Below, piece by piece: positions 1-7,174 of a DNA stretch of 24,810 nucleotides. A model generated the notes under the pieces. The model had not been told where the DNA came from. It ran no database searches and saw nothing but the letters and a program-made list of their open reading frames with translations. The stretch comes from an uncultured Prevotella sp. (lineage in GTDB: Bacteria; Bacteroidota; Bacteroidia; Bacteroidales; Bacteroidaceae): NCBI GenBank assembly GCA_937889855.1, contig CALBYK010000278.1:1-24810 (forward strand). The letters are read 5' to 3'. Each line of letters starts with the position of its first letter. The first letter of the stretch is position 1. The position numbers were made by a program, and so were the translations under genes.

Positions 1-397
1 CCCGGTTGATGGTGATGAAGTTGTTTGCCTTGTCGAGTGATGAGCTCACAACCTTTGCCGGTATTGTCTCGAATCCTTTCATCACGTTCTGCTGCATACG
101 CTCCACTACAGTTGTGTCCTTTTGGGCATGCTCAAGTTGCTCGGAGAGCAAGGCCACCTCGCGTTCGAGATAAAGGTTGCGTTGGGTGAGGTCGCGGTTG
201 ATGTCGGTGAGTTGGAAAAACTGGGTTACGGCCGAGTTCCATTCGAACACCTTGCCGCTCACTGCATTGGCCGACGAGAACCACACGCTGCCTTGATAGC
301 TGTTATAGTGGAACAACAGCACGAAGCTGATGACCTCGAGCAGTACGAAGACAAACCAATGGTTATGGCGTGAGAGAAAATATAATAGGTTGCGCAT
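1..397 (-). CDS. mreC: Rod shape-determining protein MreC, N-terminal part (runs off left edge)
   Basis: MreC is a bitopic inner-membrane protein that links the MreB filament to the periplasmic cell-wall synthesis machinery (elongasome). Reading leftwards from an ATG at 397-395 the frame stays open for 132 codons to the window edge. The N-terminus (MRNLLYFLSRHNHWFVFVLL) has a short basic cytoplasmic tip and one membrane helix at about residues 14-29. A hydrophilic stretch follows, and residues ~55-95 (LTDINRDLTQRNLYLEREVA) look like the coiled coil typical of MreC. The start of the beta domain (PAKVVSSSLDKANNFITIN) sits at the edge. It lies 174 bp downstream of mreB on the same strand, the standard mreB-mreC order. 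The remainder, probably followed by mreD, is outside the window. Confidence 0.9.
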   Translation of the reverse strand, partial: MRNLLYFLSRHNHWFVFVLLEVISFVLLFHYNSYQGSVWFSSANAVSGKVFEWNSAVTQFFQLTDINRDLTQRNLYLEREVALLSEQLEHAQKDTTVVERMQQNVMKGFETIPAKVVSSSLDKANNFITINR

Positions 398-409
398 TGT
401 TGTTTTAAA

Positions 410-570
410 AGTAAAAAAGTAAAAGAGCAAAAAAGTAAAAAAGTAAAAAGGTAATGCCTGCAGCACGCCAAGGCGCCACTGCCGATTGCAAGGTTCGGTC
501 TTCAATAGGCATAAATACTATTACAACGTCCTGCCCCGCACTTTTTACTTTTTTACTTTTTTACTTTTAT
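410..570. repeat. Inverted A/T-rich microsatellite arms between mreB and mreC
   Basis: At 410-452 the plus strand carries about four tandem units of the type AGTAAAAA. At 539-570 the reverse complement occurs (units of ACTTTTTT). The arms flank about 86 bp of non-repetitive sequence, so the mreB-mreC intercistronic mRNA could fold into a long weak A-U stem. The inner 86 bp contain no recognisable gene. The repeat pattern is seen directly; any function is unknown. Confidence 0.7.
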
Positions 571-571
571 A

Positions 572-1594
572 TTATCTCATCAGGAATGAGAATCGGTCGA
601 TGTTCTTCAGAGCCACACCCGCACCCTTTGCAACACTGTGCAACGGATCCTCGGCGATGTGGAACGGGATGTTGATTTTGTCGGCAAGACGCTTGTCGAG
701 TCCGCGCAGCAACGCACCGCCACCTGAAAGGTAGATGCCGTTCTTCACTATGTCGGCATACAGCTCCGGCGGAGTGTTCTCCAGGGCAGAGAGCACGGCG
801 TTCTCTATCTTTGCCACCGTCTTGTCAATGCAATGTGCAATCTCCTGATAGCACACTGGCACCTCCATAGGAAGGGCTGTGATGCGGTTAGGACCATGCA
901 CGATAAAGTCCTCAGGAGCCTCCTCGCCAAGCTCTGTCAGCGCGGATCCCACATGAATCTTTATGCGCTCAGCCATACGCTCCGACACCTTCACGTTGTG
1001 CTGGCGCGACATGTACTCCTGGATGTCGGCAGTAAGGTCGTCGCCTGCTGTACGTATTGAGTTGTTAGACACGATGCCGCCCAGCGAGATTACTGCGATT
1101 TCGGTTGAGCCGCCGCCTATGTCGACAATCATGTTGCCCTCCGGCGCCTCAACGTCGATGCCAATGCCTATAGCGGCTGCCATTGGCTCGAAGATAAGGT
1201 ATACGTCACGTCCGTCGGCATGCTCGGCACTGTCGCGCACGGCGCGCAGCTCCACCTCGGTCGAGCCCGAGGGCACACCAATCACCATGCGGAGTGACGG
1301 TGAGAAGAAGCGGCTTCCGGTGTGGACCATCTTGATGAGGCCGCGTATCATTTGCTCGCAAGCTGTAAAGTCGGCAATCACTCCATCACGGAGTGGGCGA
1401 ATGGTGCGGATGTTGCTGTGAGTCTTCTCATACATCATCTTTGCCTTCGAGCCGACAGCAATCATTTTGTCGGTGCGACGGTCGAGGGCTACCACCGATG
1501 GCTCGTCAACAACAATCTTGTCGTCGCTGATGATGATGGTGTTGGCCGTTCCAAGGTCCATCGCAATTTCCTGTACGAAAGAAAAAAATCCCAT
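572..1594 (-). CDS. mreB: Rod shape-determining protein MreB (bacterial actin)
   Basis: MreB is a cytoplasmic actin-like ATPase that polymerises under the inner membrane and directs lateral peptidoglycan synthesis. The 340-residue product is normal family length. Visible signatures are the phosphate-1 loop DLGTANT (residues 13-19), VGSKAK, RPLRDGVIADF, the phosphate-2 segment MIVDIGGGSTEIAVISLGG (~155-173) and the adenosine motif LSGGGALLRGLDKRLAD near the C-terminus. The N-terminal MGFFSF could be the amphipathic membrane-binding segment. Its start lies 51 bp downstream of the purH stop on the same strand, and mreC follows after 174 bp. No TAnnTTTG box is visible directly upstream, so it may be cotranscribed with purH. 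Confidence 0.97.
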   Translation of the reverse strand: MGFFSFVQEIAMDLGTANTIIISDDKIVVDEPSVVALDRRTDKMIAVGSKAKMMYEKTHSNIRTIRPLRDGVIADFTACEQMIRGLIKMVHTGSRFFSPSLRMVIGVPSGSTEVELRAVRDSAEHADGRDVYLIFEPMAAAIGIGIDVEAPEGNMIVDIGGGSTEIAVISLGGIVSNNSIRTAGDDLTADIQEYMSRQHNVKVSERMAERIKIHVGSALTELGEEAPEDFIVHGPNRITALPMEVPVCYQEIAHCIDKTVAKIENAVLSALENTPPELYADIVKNGIYLSGGGALLRGLDKRLADKINIPFHIAEDPLHSVAKGAGVALKNIDRFSFLMR

Positions 1595-1645
1595 GTAAAT
1601 GTGTGAATTATGAATTTTAAATTTCGAGTTCTCCAGTTCTTAGCC

Positions 1646-2239
1646 TTATTTGGCGAACCACTCATGTATGGCGGTGTCGTAGTGGCTGCTCACTCCGAAC
1701 GCGCGTGTGGCGAACATCTTGCGCTCGGCGAGGTCTGTCTCTGCGCCTTTCTTGTTGAGAATGTCGAGAAGCACGGGATACTCTGCCTTGCTCGGCACTA
1801 TCACCACGTCGTTGAAGTTCTTTGCGCCGGCGCGGATGAGCGAGATGCCGCCTATGTCAATCTTCTCGATGATGTCGGCCTCGCTTGCGCCGCTTGCCAC
1901 GGTCTGCTCGAACGGGTAGAGGTCGACTATTACAAGGTCAATCTCCGGGATGGCATACTCTGCCATCTGCAGACGGTCGCCCTCGTTGTCGCGGCGTGCG
2001 AGGATGCCGCCGAAGATACGCGGATGAAGCGTCTTGACACGTCCACCGAGGATTGACGGATATGATGTGACACTCTCTACTGCCTGGCACTCGTAGCCAA
2101 GCGACTCGATGAATGTCTGTGTACCACCTGTAGAAAGGAATTTTACACCTTCTGCGTTGAGCTTCTTGAGAAGCTCCTCAAGACCGTCCTTATGGAATAC
2201 CGAGATAAGCGCGGTCTTTATTTTCTTTGTTCCAGCCAT
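1646..2239 (-). CDS. purH: IMP cyclohydrolase domain protein (PurH N-terminal half only)
   Basis: This is the MGS-like IMP cyclohydrolase part of PurH, which closes FAICAR to IMP in the last step of purine synthesis. Motifs match the first ~200 residues of bifunctional PurH: KTALISVFHKDGLEE, STGGT, SYPSILGGRVKTLHPRIFGG, IDLVIVDLYPF and IDIGGISLIRAGAKN. It ends naturally after SSHYDTAIHEWFAK, the domain boundary, so the ~300-residue AICAR transformylase domain is absent and mreB begins 51 bp later. I place the start at the ATG 2239-2237 (MAGTKKIK), giving 197 residues. An in-frame ATG at 2281 would add 14 residues, but it lies only about 5 nt after the transcription start predicted from the -7 box at 2293-2300. 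The transformylase must be encoded elsewhere if the pathway is complete. Confidence 0.9.
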   Translation of the reverse strand: MAGTKKIKTALISVFHKDGLEELLKKLNAEGVKFLSTGGTQTFIESLGYECQAVESVTSYPSILGGRVKTLHPRIFGGILARRDNEGDRLQMAEYAIPEIDLVIVDLYPFEQTVASGASEADIIEKIDIGGISLIRAGAKNFNDVVIVPSKAEYPVLLDILNKKGAETDLAERKMFATRAFGVSSHYDTAIHEWFAK

Positions 2240-2292
2240 AAAACTATTACTATTATCTTTGTTCTTTAACAAGTTGTCCATGTTTTAAAATG

Positions 2293-2300
2293 CAAAGTTA
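2293..2300 (-). promoter_or_regulatory. Predicted -7 box (TAACTTTG) of purH
   Basis: Read on the minus strand, 2300-2293 is TAACTTTG, an exact match to the Bacteroidetes -7 consensus TAnnTTTG. A TTTG that could serve as the -33 element lies at 2328-2325, but the 24-bp gap is longer than usual. Transcription would start near 2286, which favours the purH start at 2239 over 2281. Confidence 0.6.
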
Positions 2301-2468
2301 GCAAAAGAAACGGAGATTACATATCAAAAGCAGATTTTTTTCTTTTTCTTTGCCCTTTTGATGATTTATGCCGCCACAAAGCGTGTTGGAGCACGCTTCC
2401 TGCATAAGCGAAGCCGCCAAACAGCGAGTTTTTTGACGAAACGGTTTCTTTCTCGTCTTTTTTTTGTA
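2301..2468. other. Intergenic region between divergent purH and obg, no gene seen
   Basis: This gap lies between two divergent -7 boxes. A small perfect hairpin (AAGCGTG at 2379-2385, CACGCTT at 2392-2398, 6-nt loop) is the only clear structure. Minus-strand frames of about 72-75 codons cross the region, but they overlap the obg promoter and have no recognisable product. Confidence 0.5.
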
Positions 2469-2507
2469 ACTTTGCAACAATCGCGTTATTCTGAGTAAAT
2501 AACGCTT
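2469..2507 (+). promoter_or_regulatory. Predicted obg promoter and 5' leader hairpin
   Basis: TAACTTTG at 2469-2476 exactly matches the Bacteroidetes -7 consensus TAnnTTTG. It would start a leader of about 68 nt before the obg ATG at 2551. Within that leader, at or near the predicted transcript 5' end, is a perfect 8-bp hairpin: GCGTTATT (2485-2492) and AATAACGC (2500-2507) with a 7-nt loop. No U-run follows, so it is not an obvious terminator. Confidence 0.6.
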
Positions 2508-2550
2508 GTTGTTCCGTAAATTCATTCATTAGCAAAAAAGGAAATTACAA

Positions 2551-3738
2551 ATGGCAGAATCCAATTTCGTTGATTATGTAAAGATATATTGCCGCTCCGG
2601 CAAGGGCGGACGTGGCTCGATGCACCTCCGCCACGTTAAGTACAACCCCAATGGCGGTCCCGACGGCGGCGACGGCGGCCATGGCGGGAGCATCTACCTC
2701 CGCGGCAACCACAATTACTGGACGCTGCTCCACCTCAAGTTCCAGCGCCACGTCTTCGCAGAGCACGGCGGCAACGGCGGACGCGACAAGTGCCACGGCA
2801 AGGACGGCAAGGACATATACATCGACGTGCCATGCGGCACGGTTGTATACAATGCCGAAACGGGCAAGTATGTGTGCGACGTCACCTACGACGGGCAGGA
2901 AGTGCTCCTGCTCAAGGGCGGCCGGGGCGGACTTGGCAACTTCCAGTTCCGCTCGGCAACCAACCAGACCCCGCGCTACGCGCAGCCGGGCGAGCCTATG
3001 GAGGAGATGACCATCATCCTTGAGCTCAAGCTCCTCGCCGACGTGGGTCTTGTGGGCCTGCCCAACGCAGGCAAGTCGACGCTGCTCTCCGCCGTGTCAA
3101 GCGCGCGCCCAAAGATAGCCAACTATCCCTTCACCACACTGGAGCCGTCGCTCGGAATCGTCGACTACCGCGACCACAAGTCGTTCGTGATGGCCGACAT
3201 TCCTGGCATCATAGAGGGCGCGAGTGAGGGAAAGGGACTCGGCTTGCGTTTCCTCCGCCACATCGAGCGCAACTCCCTGTTGCTCTTCATGGTGCCTGGC
3301 GACACCGACGACATCAAGCGCGAGTATGAGCTGCTGCTCAACGAGCTTCGACAGTTCAACCCCGACATGCTAACCAAGCACCGCGTGCTCGCCGTGACCA
3401 AGTGCGACCTGCTCGACGACGAGCTGATGGACATGCTGCGCGAGACGCTGCCCGACGACCTGCCGGTTGTGTTCATCTCGTCGGTCACCGGACTTGGCAT
3501 ACAAGAGCTCAAGGACGTGCTTTGGAACGAGCTCAACTCGGAGAGCAACAAGCTTCAGGAGATAACCGCCGAGGACACCCTCGTCCACCGTGACAAGGAC
3601 ATGACCCGCTTTGCCGAGGAACTCAAGGCGGAGGGTGAGGACGAGATAATCTATCTTGACGAGGACGACATTGAGGACGCCGACGACTTTGAGGAGCTCG
3701 ACGACTTTGAATATGAGGAGGACGGCGATGAGCACTAA
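2551..3738 (+). CDS. obg: GTPase Obg/CgtA
   Basis: Obg is an essential, slowly hydrolysing GTPase that binds the 50S ribosomal subunit and links ribosome assembly to stress. The 395-residue product has the glycine-rich Obg fold at residues 1-158 (GGPDGGDGGHGGS, KGGRGGLGN). The G domain follows, with G1 GLPNAGKST at 169-177, G2 around NYPFTTLEP, G3 DIPG at 216-219, G4 TKCD near 284 and G5 ISSVTG. The last ~35 residues are a strongly acidic tail (DEDDIEDADDFEELDDFEYE), which is usual in Bacteroidetes. The sequence AAAAGGAAA lies just before the ATG. The stop overlaps the pgeF start by 11 nt, so the two are probably translationally coupled. Confidence 0.97.
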   Translation: MAESNFVDYVKIYCRSGKGGRGSMHLRHVKYNPNGGPDGGDGGHGGSIYLRGNHNYWTLLHLKFQRHVFAEHGGNGGRDKCHGKDGKDIYIDVPCGTVVYNAETGKYVCDVTYDGQEVLLLKGGRGGLGNFQFRSATNQTPRYAQPGEPMEEMTIILELKLLADVGLVGLPNAGKSTLLSAVSSARPKIANYPFTTLEPSLGIVDYRDHKSFVMADIPGIIEGASEGKGLGLRFLRHIERNSLLLFMVPGDTDDIKREYELLLNELRQFNPDMLTKHRVLAVTKCDLLDDELMDMLRETLPDDLPVVFISSVTGLGIQELKDVLWNELNSESNKLQEITAEDTLVHRDKDMTRFAEELKAEGEDEIIYLDEDDIEDADDFEELDDFEYEEDGDEH

Positions 3739-4558
3739 GAGCATCAACCCAACATATTATAATATGTCTGCCGACGTCGTTGCCTTCTCCACCACCCGCG
3801 AGGGAGGAGTGAGCGAGGGCAACTACGCGTCGTTCAACATCAATGCCTACTGCGGTGACACCGAGGACCACGTGGACGCCAACCGCCGGCTTCTTGCCGA
3901 AGAGCTCGGCATAGCCCCGCAGCGCATCATCATGCCACACCAGACACACGGAGTGGAGACACGAATCATAAGCAACGAGTTTCTCGGCTTGCCCCAAAAC
4001 GTGCGCGGCATGCTTCTTGAGGGAGTGGACGCCGTGCTTACGGATGTAAGTCAGCTGTGCATAGGGGTGTCTACCGCCGACTGCATACCCGTTCTTCTCT
4101 ACGACCCCGAGCACCACGCCACGGCTGCCGTCCACGCAGGATGGCGCGGCACATTGGCAAGAATTGTGCACAAGACCATATTGGAGATGCGGATGGCGTA
4201 CAAGACAGACCCCGCGAACATCAAGGCTGTAATCGGGCCCGGCATAAGCCTCAAGAATTTTGAGGTGGGGGAAGAGGTGTATGAAGCTTTCGAGCAAGCC
4301 GCCTTCGACATGGGCACCATAGCAGAGGAGCAGATTAAGCGTAACCCCGATGCCGCTGACCCGTCCAAACTGTTTGAGAAAAAGTGGCACATCAACCTGC
4401 CTCTTGCCAACAAGCAATTGCTCGTTCATAACGGTGTGCGGGAGGAAAACATCATCTGTACCGACATCTGCACCTACGACAATGCCGAAAAGTATTTCTC
4501 GGCACGCCGACTCGGCACAATGTCGGGACGCATCTACACCGGAATAATAATCAAATAA
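3728..4558 (+). CDS. pgeF: PgeF/YlmD-family (LACC1-like) purine nucleoside phosphorylase, peptidoglycan editing factor
   Basis: Members of this former 'polyphenol oxidase' family phosphorolyse purine nucleosides; E. coli YfiH/PgeF also prevents misincorporation of serine into peptidoglycan. The start ATG at 3728 lies inside the end of obg (ATGAGCACTAA) and gives 276 residues. The frame is open further upstream, but that part is obg shadow. The zinc-binding catalytic set is visible: H71 in PHQTHG, C119 in STADCIPV and H136 in VHAGWRG. IGPGISLKNFEVGEEV and CTYDNAEKYFSARR are further family segments. It is a normal-length, apparently intact enzyme, cotranscribed with obg and probably with the M23 gene 42 bp downstream. 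Confidence 0.93.
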   Translation: MSTKSINPTYYNMSADVVAFSTTREGGVSEGNYASFNINAYCGDTEDHVDANRRLLAEELGIAPQRIIMPHQTHGVETRIISNEFLGLPQNVRGMLLEGVDAVLTDVSQLCIGVSTADCIPVLLYDPEHHATAAVHAGWRGTLARIVHKTILEMRMAYKTDPANIKAVIGPGISLKNFEVGEEVYEAFEQAAFDMGTIAEEQIKRNPDAADPSKLFEKKWHINLPLANKQLLVHNGVREENIICTDICTYDNAEKYFSARRLGTMSGRIYTGIIIK

Positions 4559-4563
4559 ACAAT

Positions 4564-4593
4564 GGAGGTGTCGAGCTACCGCTCGACACCTCC
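4564..4593. repeat. Intercistronic palindrome, family A copy 1
   Basis: A perfect 13-bp stem with a 4-nt loop: GGAGGTGTCGAGC (4564-4576) and GCTCGACACCTCC (4581-4593). It fills most of the 42-bp gap between pgeF and the M23 gene and ends 7 nt before the latter's first ATG. No U-run follows, so termination is unlikely. A diverged copy sits at 7145-7174 in an equally small intercistronic gap. Confidence 0.85.
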
Positions 4594-4600
4594 TATATAG

Positions 4601-5737
4601 ATGGAAATCATGAAATTACGCAAAATCATTTTAATCTCAACCCTATCCGTCGCGCTCATCACCACGGCGTCAGCTCCTGTCAAGCAGCTGTTCACCGCTG
4701 CCGAGCAGCAGCAGATAAGCATCCCTACGCCAGGACTCTTCACCCGTTCGGATGCCTTCAATATCGACTTCAGCGCATTGAAGGCATCCGAATACTCCTT
4801 CCCACTGCCAGTGGGAAAAGCAACGGTCCGCAAAAACAACTCTATGGAGATAACTACAAGCGAGGGCGATGCTGTGAAGGCTATGTTTGAAGGAACGGTG
4901 AGGCTTTCGCGCAAACAGTCGGAGATGGGAAATGTAATTGTTGTACGCCACCGCAACGGGCTTGAGACTGTTTATGGCAACAACGCGCAGAACCTCGTCA
5001 ACGTAGGCGACTACGTGCGTGCCGGACAAACTATAGCCATTGCAGGAAGCCGCGACGGAAAGATTTTCTGTGAGTTCCAGATTATGGTCAACGGATGCCG
5101 CATAAACCCCTCGACGATAATTGACGTTAGAAGCCACAAGCTGCGTCCACAGACCATACTGTGCGAGAAGAACGGCTCGCTCGTGAACGTGAGCATTCTC
5201 GGTGACAAGACCGACATTGAGGAGACTGAGGACGAGATGAAGCTCGACCGCATGTTTGAGAAGTCGTCTACCTTCAAGCTCAATCTTGAGAAGATGGAGA
5301 AGCAGCGCTGGGCATATCCGCTGCCAGGGGCGAAGGTGATAAGTCCTTATGGCGGCAAGCGGCGCCACTCGGGTGTCGACCTAAAGACCAAGCCCAACGA
5401 CGAGATACTTGCCGCCTTCGACGGTGTGGTGACACGCTCGTCACCCTATTCTGGCTATGGCAACTGCATCGTCATACGCCACGACAACGGCCTTGAGACG
5501 CTTTACTCGCACCAGTCGAAGAACTTTGTGAAGGTTGGCGACAGGGTGAAGGCTGGGCAGGTGATTGGCCTCACCGGACGCACCGGGCGCGCCACCACCG
5601 AGCACCTGCACTTCGAGACTCTGTTCAAGGGACGCCGCTTCAACCCTAACCTCATCTTTGACCACACATCAAAGCAGTTGCAACAGTCAACGCTTACGCT
5701 CACCAAGAATGGAGGCATCACGTCGAAAAAGAACTGA
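4601..5737 (+). CDS. Secreted M23 (LytM) peptidase with tandem degenerate and active domains
   Basis: A predicted periplasmic peptidoglycan endopeptidase or murein-hydrolase factor of 378 residues. A signal sequence (KLRKIILISTLSVALITTASA) is followed by two LytM-like domains, ~65-165 and ~235-350. The second keeps the full metal and catalytic set: H256 and D260 (RRHSGVD), H304 (LYSH) and HLH at 335-337. The first has the same fold signature (GNVIVVRHRNGLETVYGN...VNVGDYVRAGQ) but lacks all of these: N/Q occur where histidines are expected and CEFQ replaces HLHFE. It is therefore probably a binding or regulatory domain. A linker (~190-232) is acidic and helical. An in-frame ATG at 4610 is an alternative start. 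It is downstream of pgeF and closed by the terminator at 5866. Confidence 0.9.
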   Translation: MEIMKLRKIILISTLSVALITTASAPVKQLFTAAEQQQISIPTPGLFTRSDAFNIDFSALKASEYSFPLPVGKATVRKNNSMEITTSEGDAVKAMFEGTVRLSRKQSEMGNVIVVRHRNGLETVYGNNAQNLVNVGDYVRAGQTIAIAGSRDGKIFCEFQIMVNGCRINPSTIIDVRSHKLRPQTILCEKNGSLVNVSILGDKTDIEETEDEMKLDRMFEKSSTFKLNLEKMEKQRWAYPLPGAKVISPYGGKRRHSGVDLKTKPNDEILAAFDGVVTRSSPYSGYGNCIVIRHDNGLETLYSHQSKNFVKVGDRVKAGQVIGLTGRTGRATTEHLHFETLFKGRRFNPNLIFDHTSKQLQQSTLTLTKNGGITSKKN

Positions 5738-5865
5738 CAGGTGTCTTACTGCCTGCAAACAACTGCTCCCGTCCCCCCCGACTGCGACCTGGCATTTAAA
5801 GAAGATTCAATAAATGCGATTAGCAAAGCATGGTAGCCGGGCTCCACAGGAATCAGATATTGCCA

Positions 5866-5916
5866 ACTGAAGTTTCTCTAAGCATGCAAACTTAGAGAAA
5901 CTTCAGTATTTTTTTA
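5866..5916. terminator. Strong intrinsic terminator after the M23 gene
   Basis: A perfect 17-bp stem: ACTGAAGTTTCTCTAAG (5866-5882) pairs with CTTAGAGAAACTTCAGT (5891-5907), with an 8-nt loop, followed by ATTTTTTTA. The plus-strand M23 transcript would end here. The minus-strand epimerase operon ends at 5949, and the stem could also stop it, though its minus-strand U-run is weak. Positions 5738-5865 hold nothing recognisable. Confidence 0.88.
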
Positions 5917-5948
5917 TCATCACCCGAGATACCGGATGAATCTTTCTC

Positions 5949-7133
5949 CTACATTCGTTCCATTATCTCAAGACACATGCGCGTGTTGTGGTAAGGACAC
6001 TTCCAGAAGCCAGCCTTGTCATCGGCGAGATTGACGGTTCCGTCCTCATTTATCGACCAGTACCACTCGCCATCGGCATTGTCCACAAGATGTGCCTTGA
6101 TGTAGCCCCAGCAGTTCTCAGCTATCACAAGATTCTCCTTGTTGCCGAAATACTGCCACAGATTCACATGGCCAATGACATTCTCGCACTGCACCCACCA
6201 CTGAAGCGAGCCATCGGTCTTGCCGGTGTCCATCCAACGCTCGCATACCATTGAGCCGTCGGGCAGCAGTCCCTCGTCGGCAGCCTGAGCCACATCCTTT
6301 ACTATAGGCTCAATCCATGCAAGCACATCCTTGTCGCCGAGTACGAGAGCCGTCTCGTGCAGAAGCCACGAAGCCTCAATGTCGTGACCGAAGCTCTGTA
6401 TGTTGCGTCGGCCCTGCCACTCGTCGTTGAAGAAGAGGTCGAGATGATTGGTTTGCCTGTTGAGCAGGCGGTCGGTGAAGATGTGCAGAAGGTTGACAAG
6501 ACGCTCCTTGAGTTCTGCCGACGGTGCCACGCGGTAGAGATTGGTGTAAGGCTCGATGATGTGCAGGTGGGTGTTCATCGTGCGCGAGCCGTTCTCGTCC
6601 TTGTCGGAGAGGCGCATGTCGGCGATGGGCTGCCAGTCGCGTGTGAGAGCCTCGATGTAGCCGTTGTTCTTGGCGTCAAAGGCGTGCTCCTCAATACTCT
6701 TATATAATACGACGGCACAATCGAGAGCCTCCTTGTCGCCCGTGGCGCGGGCAAACTCAGACATTCCATATATGGTGAAGCCTATGGCATACGACTGCTT
6801 CTTCGTGTCCTTCGGTGTGCCGTCGGCATTGAGGCTCCAGTAAACGCCACCATATTGCTTATCTATGAAGTGGTTGAGGATATAGTCCTTGGCACGCTCA
6901 GCTGCTGCAAGATATTCCTTGTCGCCAAGCACGCGATAGGCAGCCGAGAAAGCCCAAAGTATGCGGGCATTGAGTATGGCGCCCTTCTCGGCATCAGCCA
7001 CAAGACGGCCGTTGCCGTCGATACGTCCGTAAAAGCCTCCGCGCTCGCGGTCGACCATGCGGTCGAGCCAGAAGCGGAGTATGTTGTCGGTGAGACACTC
7101 GCGCATCTCCTGTTTCATTGTTCTCATTTTCAT
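5949..7133 (-). CDS. Cellobiose/mannobiose 2-epimerase (AGE superfamily)
   Basis: Converts beta-1,4-mannobiose to 4-O-beta-mannosyl-D-glucose by C2 epimerisation of the reducing sugar, in the cytoplasm. The 394-residue (alpha/alpha)6-barrel protein matches the cellobiose 2-epimerase family: GGFYGRIDGNG near the start, R57 in GAILNARILW, MNTHLHIIEPYTNLYR (187-201), SFGHDIEASWL with H250, and KCPYHNTRMCLE with H382. The last two correspond to the paired catalytic histidines of the family. It is the last gene of the minus-strand operon, 41 bp after the symporter. Its position directly after GH26-GH130-symporter is that of the B. fragilis epimerase in the mannosylglucose phosphorylase pathway, so mannobiose is the likely substrate. 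Cellobiose cannot be excluded from sequence. Confidence 0.92.
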   Translation of the reverse strand: MKMRTMKQEMRECLTDNILRFWLDRMVDRERGGFYGRIDGNGRLVADAEKGAILNARILWAFSAAYRVLGDKEYLAAAERAKDYILNHFIDKQYGGVYWSLNADGTPKDTKKQSYAIGFTIYGMSEFARATGDKEALDCAVVLYKSIEEHAFDAKNNGYIEALTRDWQPIADMRLSDKDENGSRTMNTHLHIIEPYTNLYRVAPSAELKERLVNLLHIFTDRLLNRQTNHLDLFFNDEWQGRRNIQSFGHDIEASWLLHETALVLGDKDVLAWIEPIVKDVAQAADEGLLPDGSMVCERWMDTGKTDGSLQWWVQCENVIGHVNLWQYFGNKENLVIAENCWGYIKAHLVDNADGEWYWSINEDGTVNLADDKAGFWKCPYHNTRMCLEIMERM

Positions 7134-7144
7134 TTTATTTATTT

Positions 7145-7174
7145 GGAGGTGTAGAGCAGGAGCTCGACACCCCT
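7145..7174. repeat. Intercistronic palindrome, family A copy 2
   Basis: GGAGGTGTAGAGC (7145-7157) and GCTCGACACCCC (7162-7173) form an imperfect stem and differ at only a few positions from the perfect palindrome at 4564-4593. On the transcribed minus strand it follows the symporter stop codon immediately and ends 11 nt before the epimerase start, so it occupies the whole 41-bp gap. Confidence 0.8.

Noticed and set aside
122..373. Plus-strand frame of 83 codons at the left end
   Set aside because: It lies wholly antisense to mreC, whose frame is supported by a clear N-terminal membrane segment and coiled coil.
2240..2281. Upstream purH start at 2281 (14 extra residues)
   Set aside because: The predicted transcription start is only about 5 nt before this ATG, and the family's conserved N-terminus begins with the segment after the ATG at 2239.
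2317..2535. Minus-strand frame of 72 codons upstream of obg
   Set aside because: It overlaps the predicted obg promoter and leader, has no recognisable motif or plausible promoter of its own, and is best explained as chance.
4564..4593. Rho-independent terminator after pgeF
   Set aside because: The stem is perfect but is followed by TATATAG rather than a U-run, and the M23 gene starts 7 nt later; a diverged copy occurs inside another operon.
5738..5865. Possible small RNA or tRNA in the gap before the terminator
   Set aside because: I could not form a cloverleaf or match tmRNA or SRP RNA features, so only the terminator is called.
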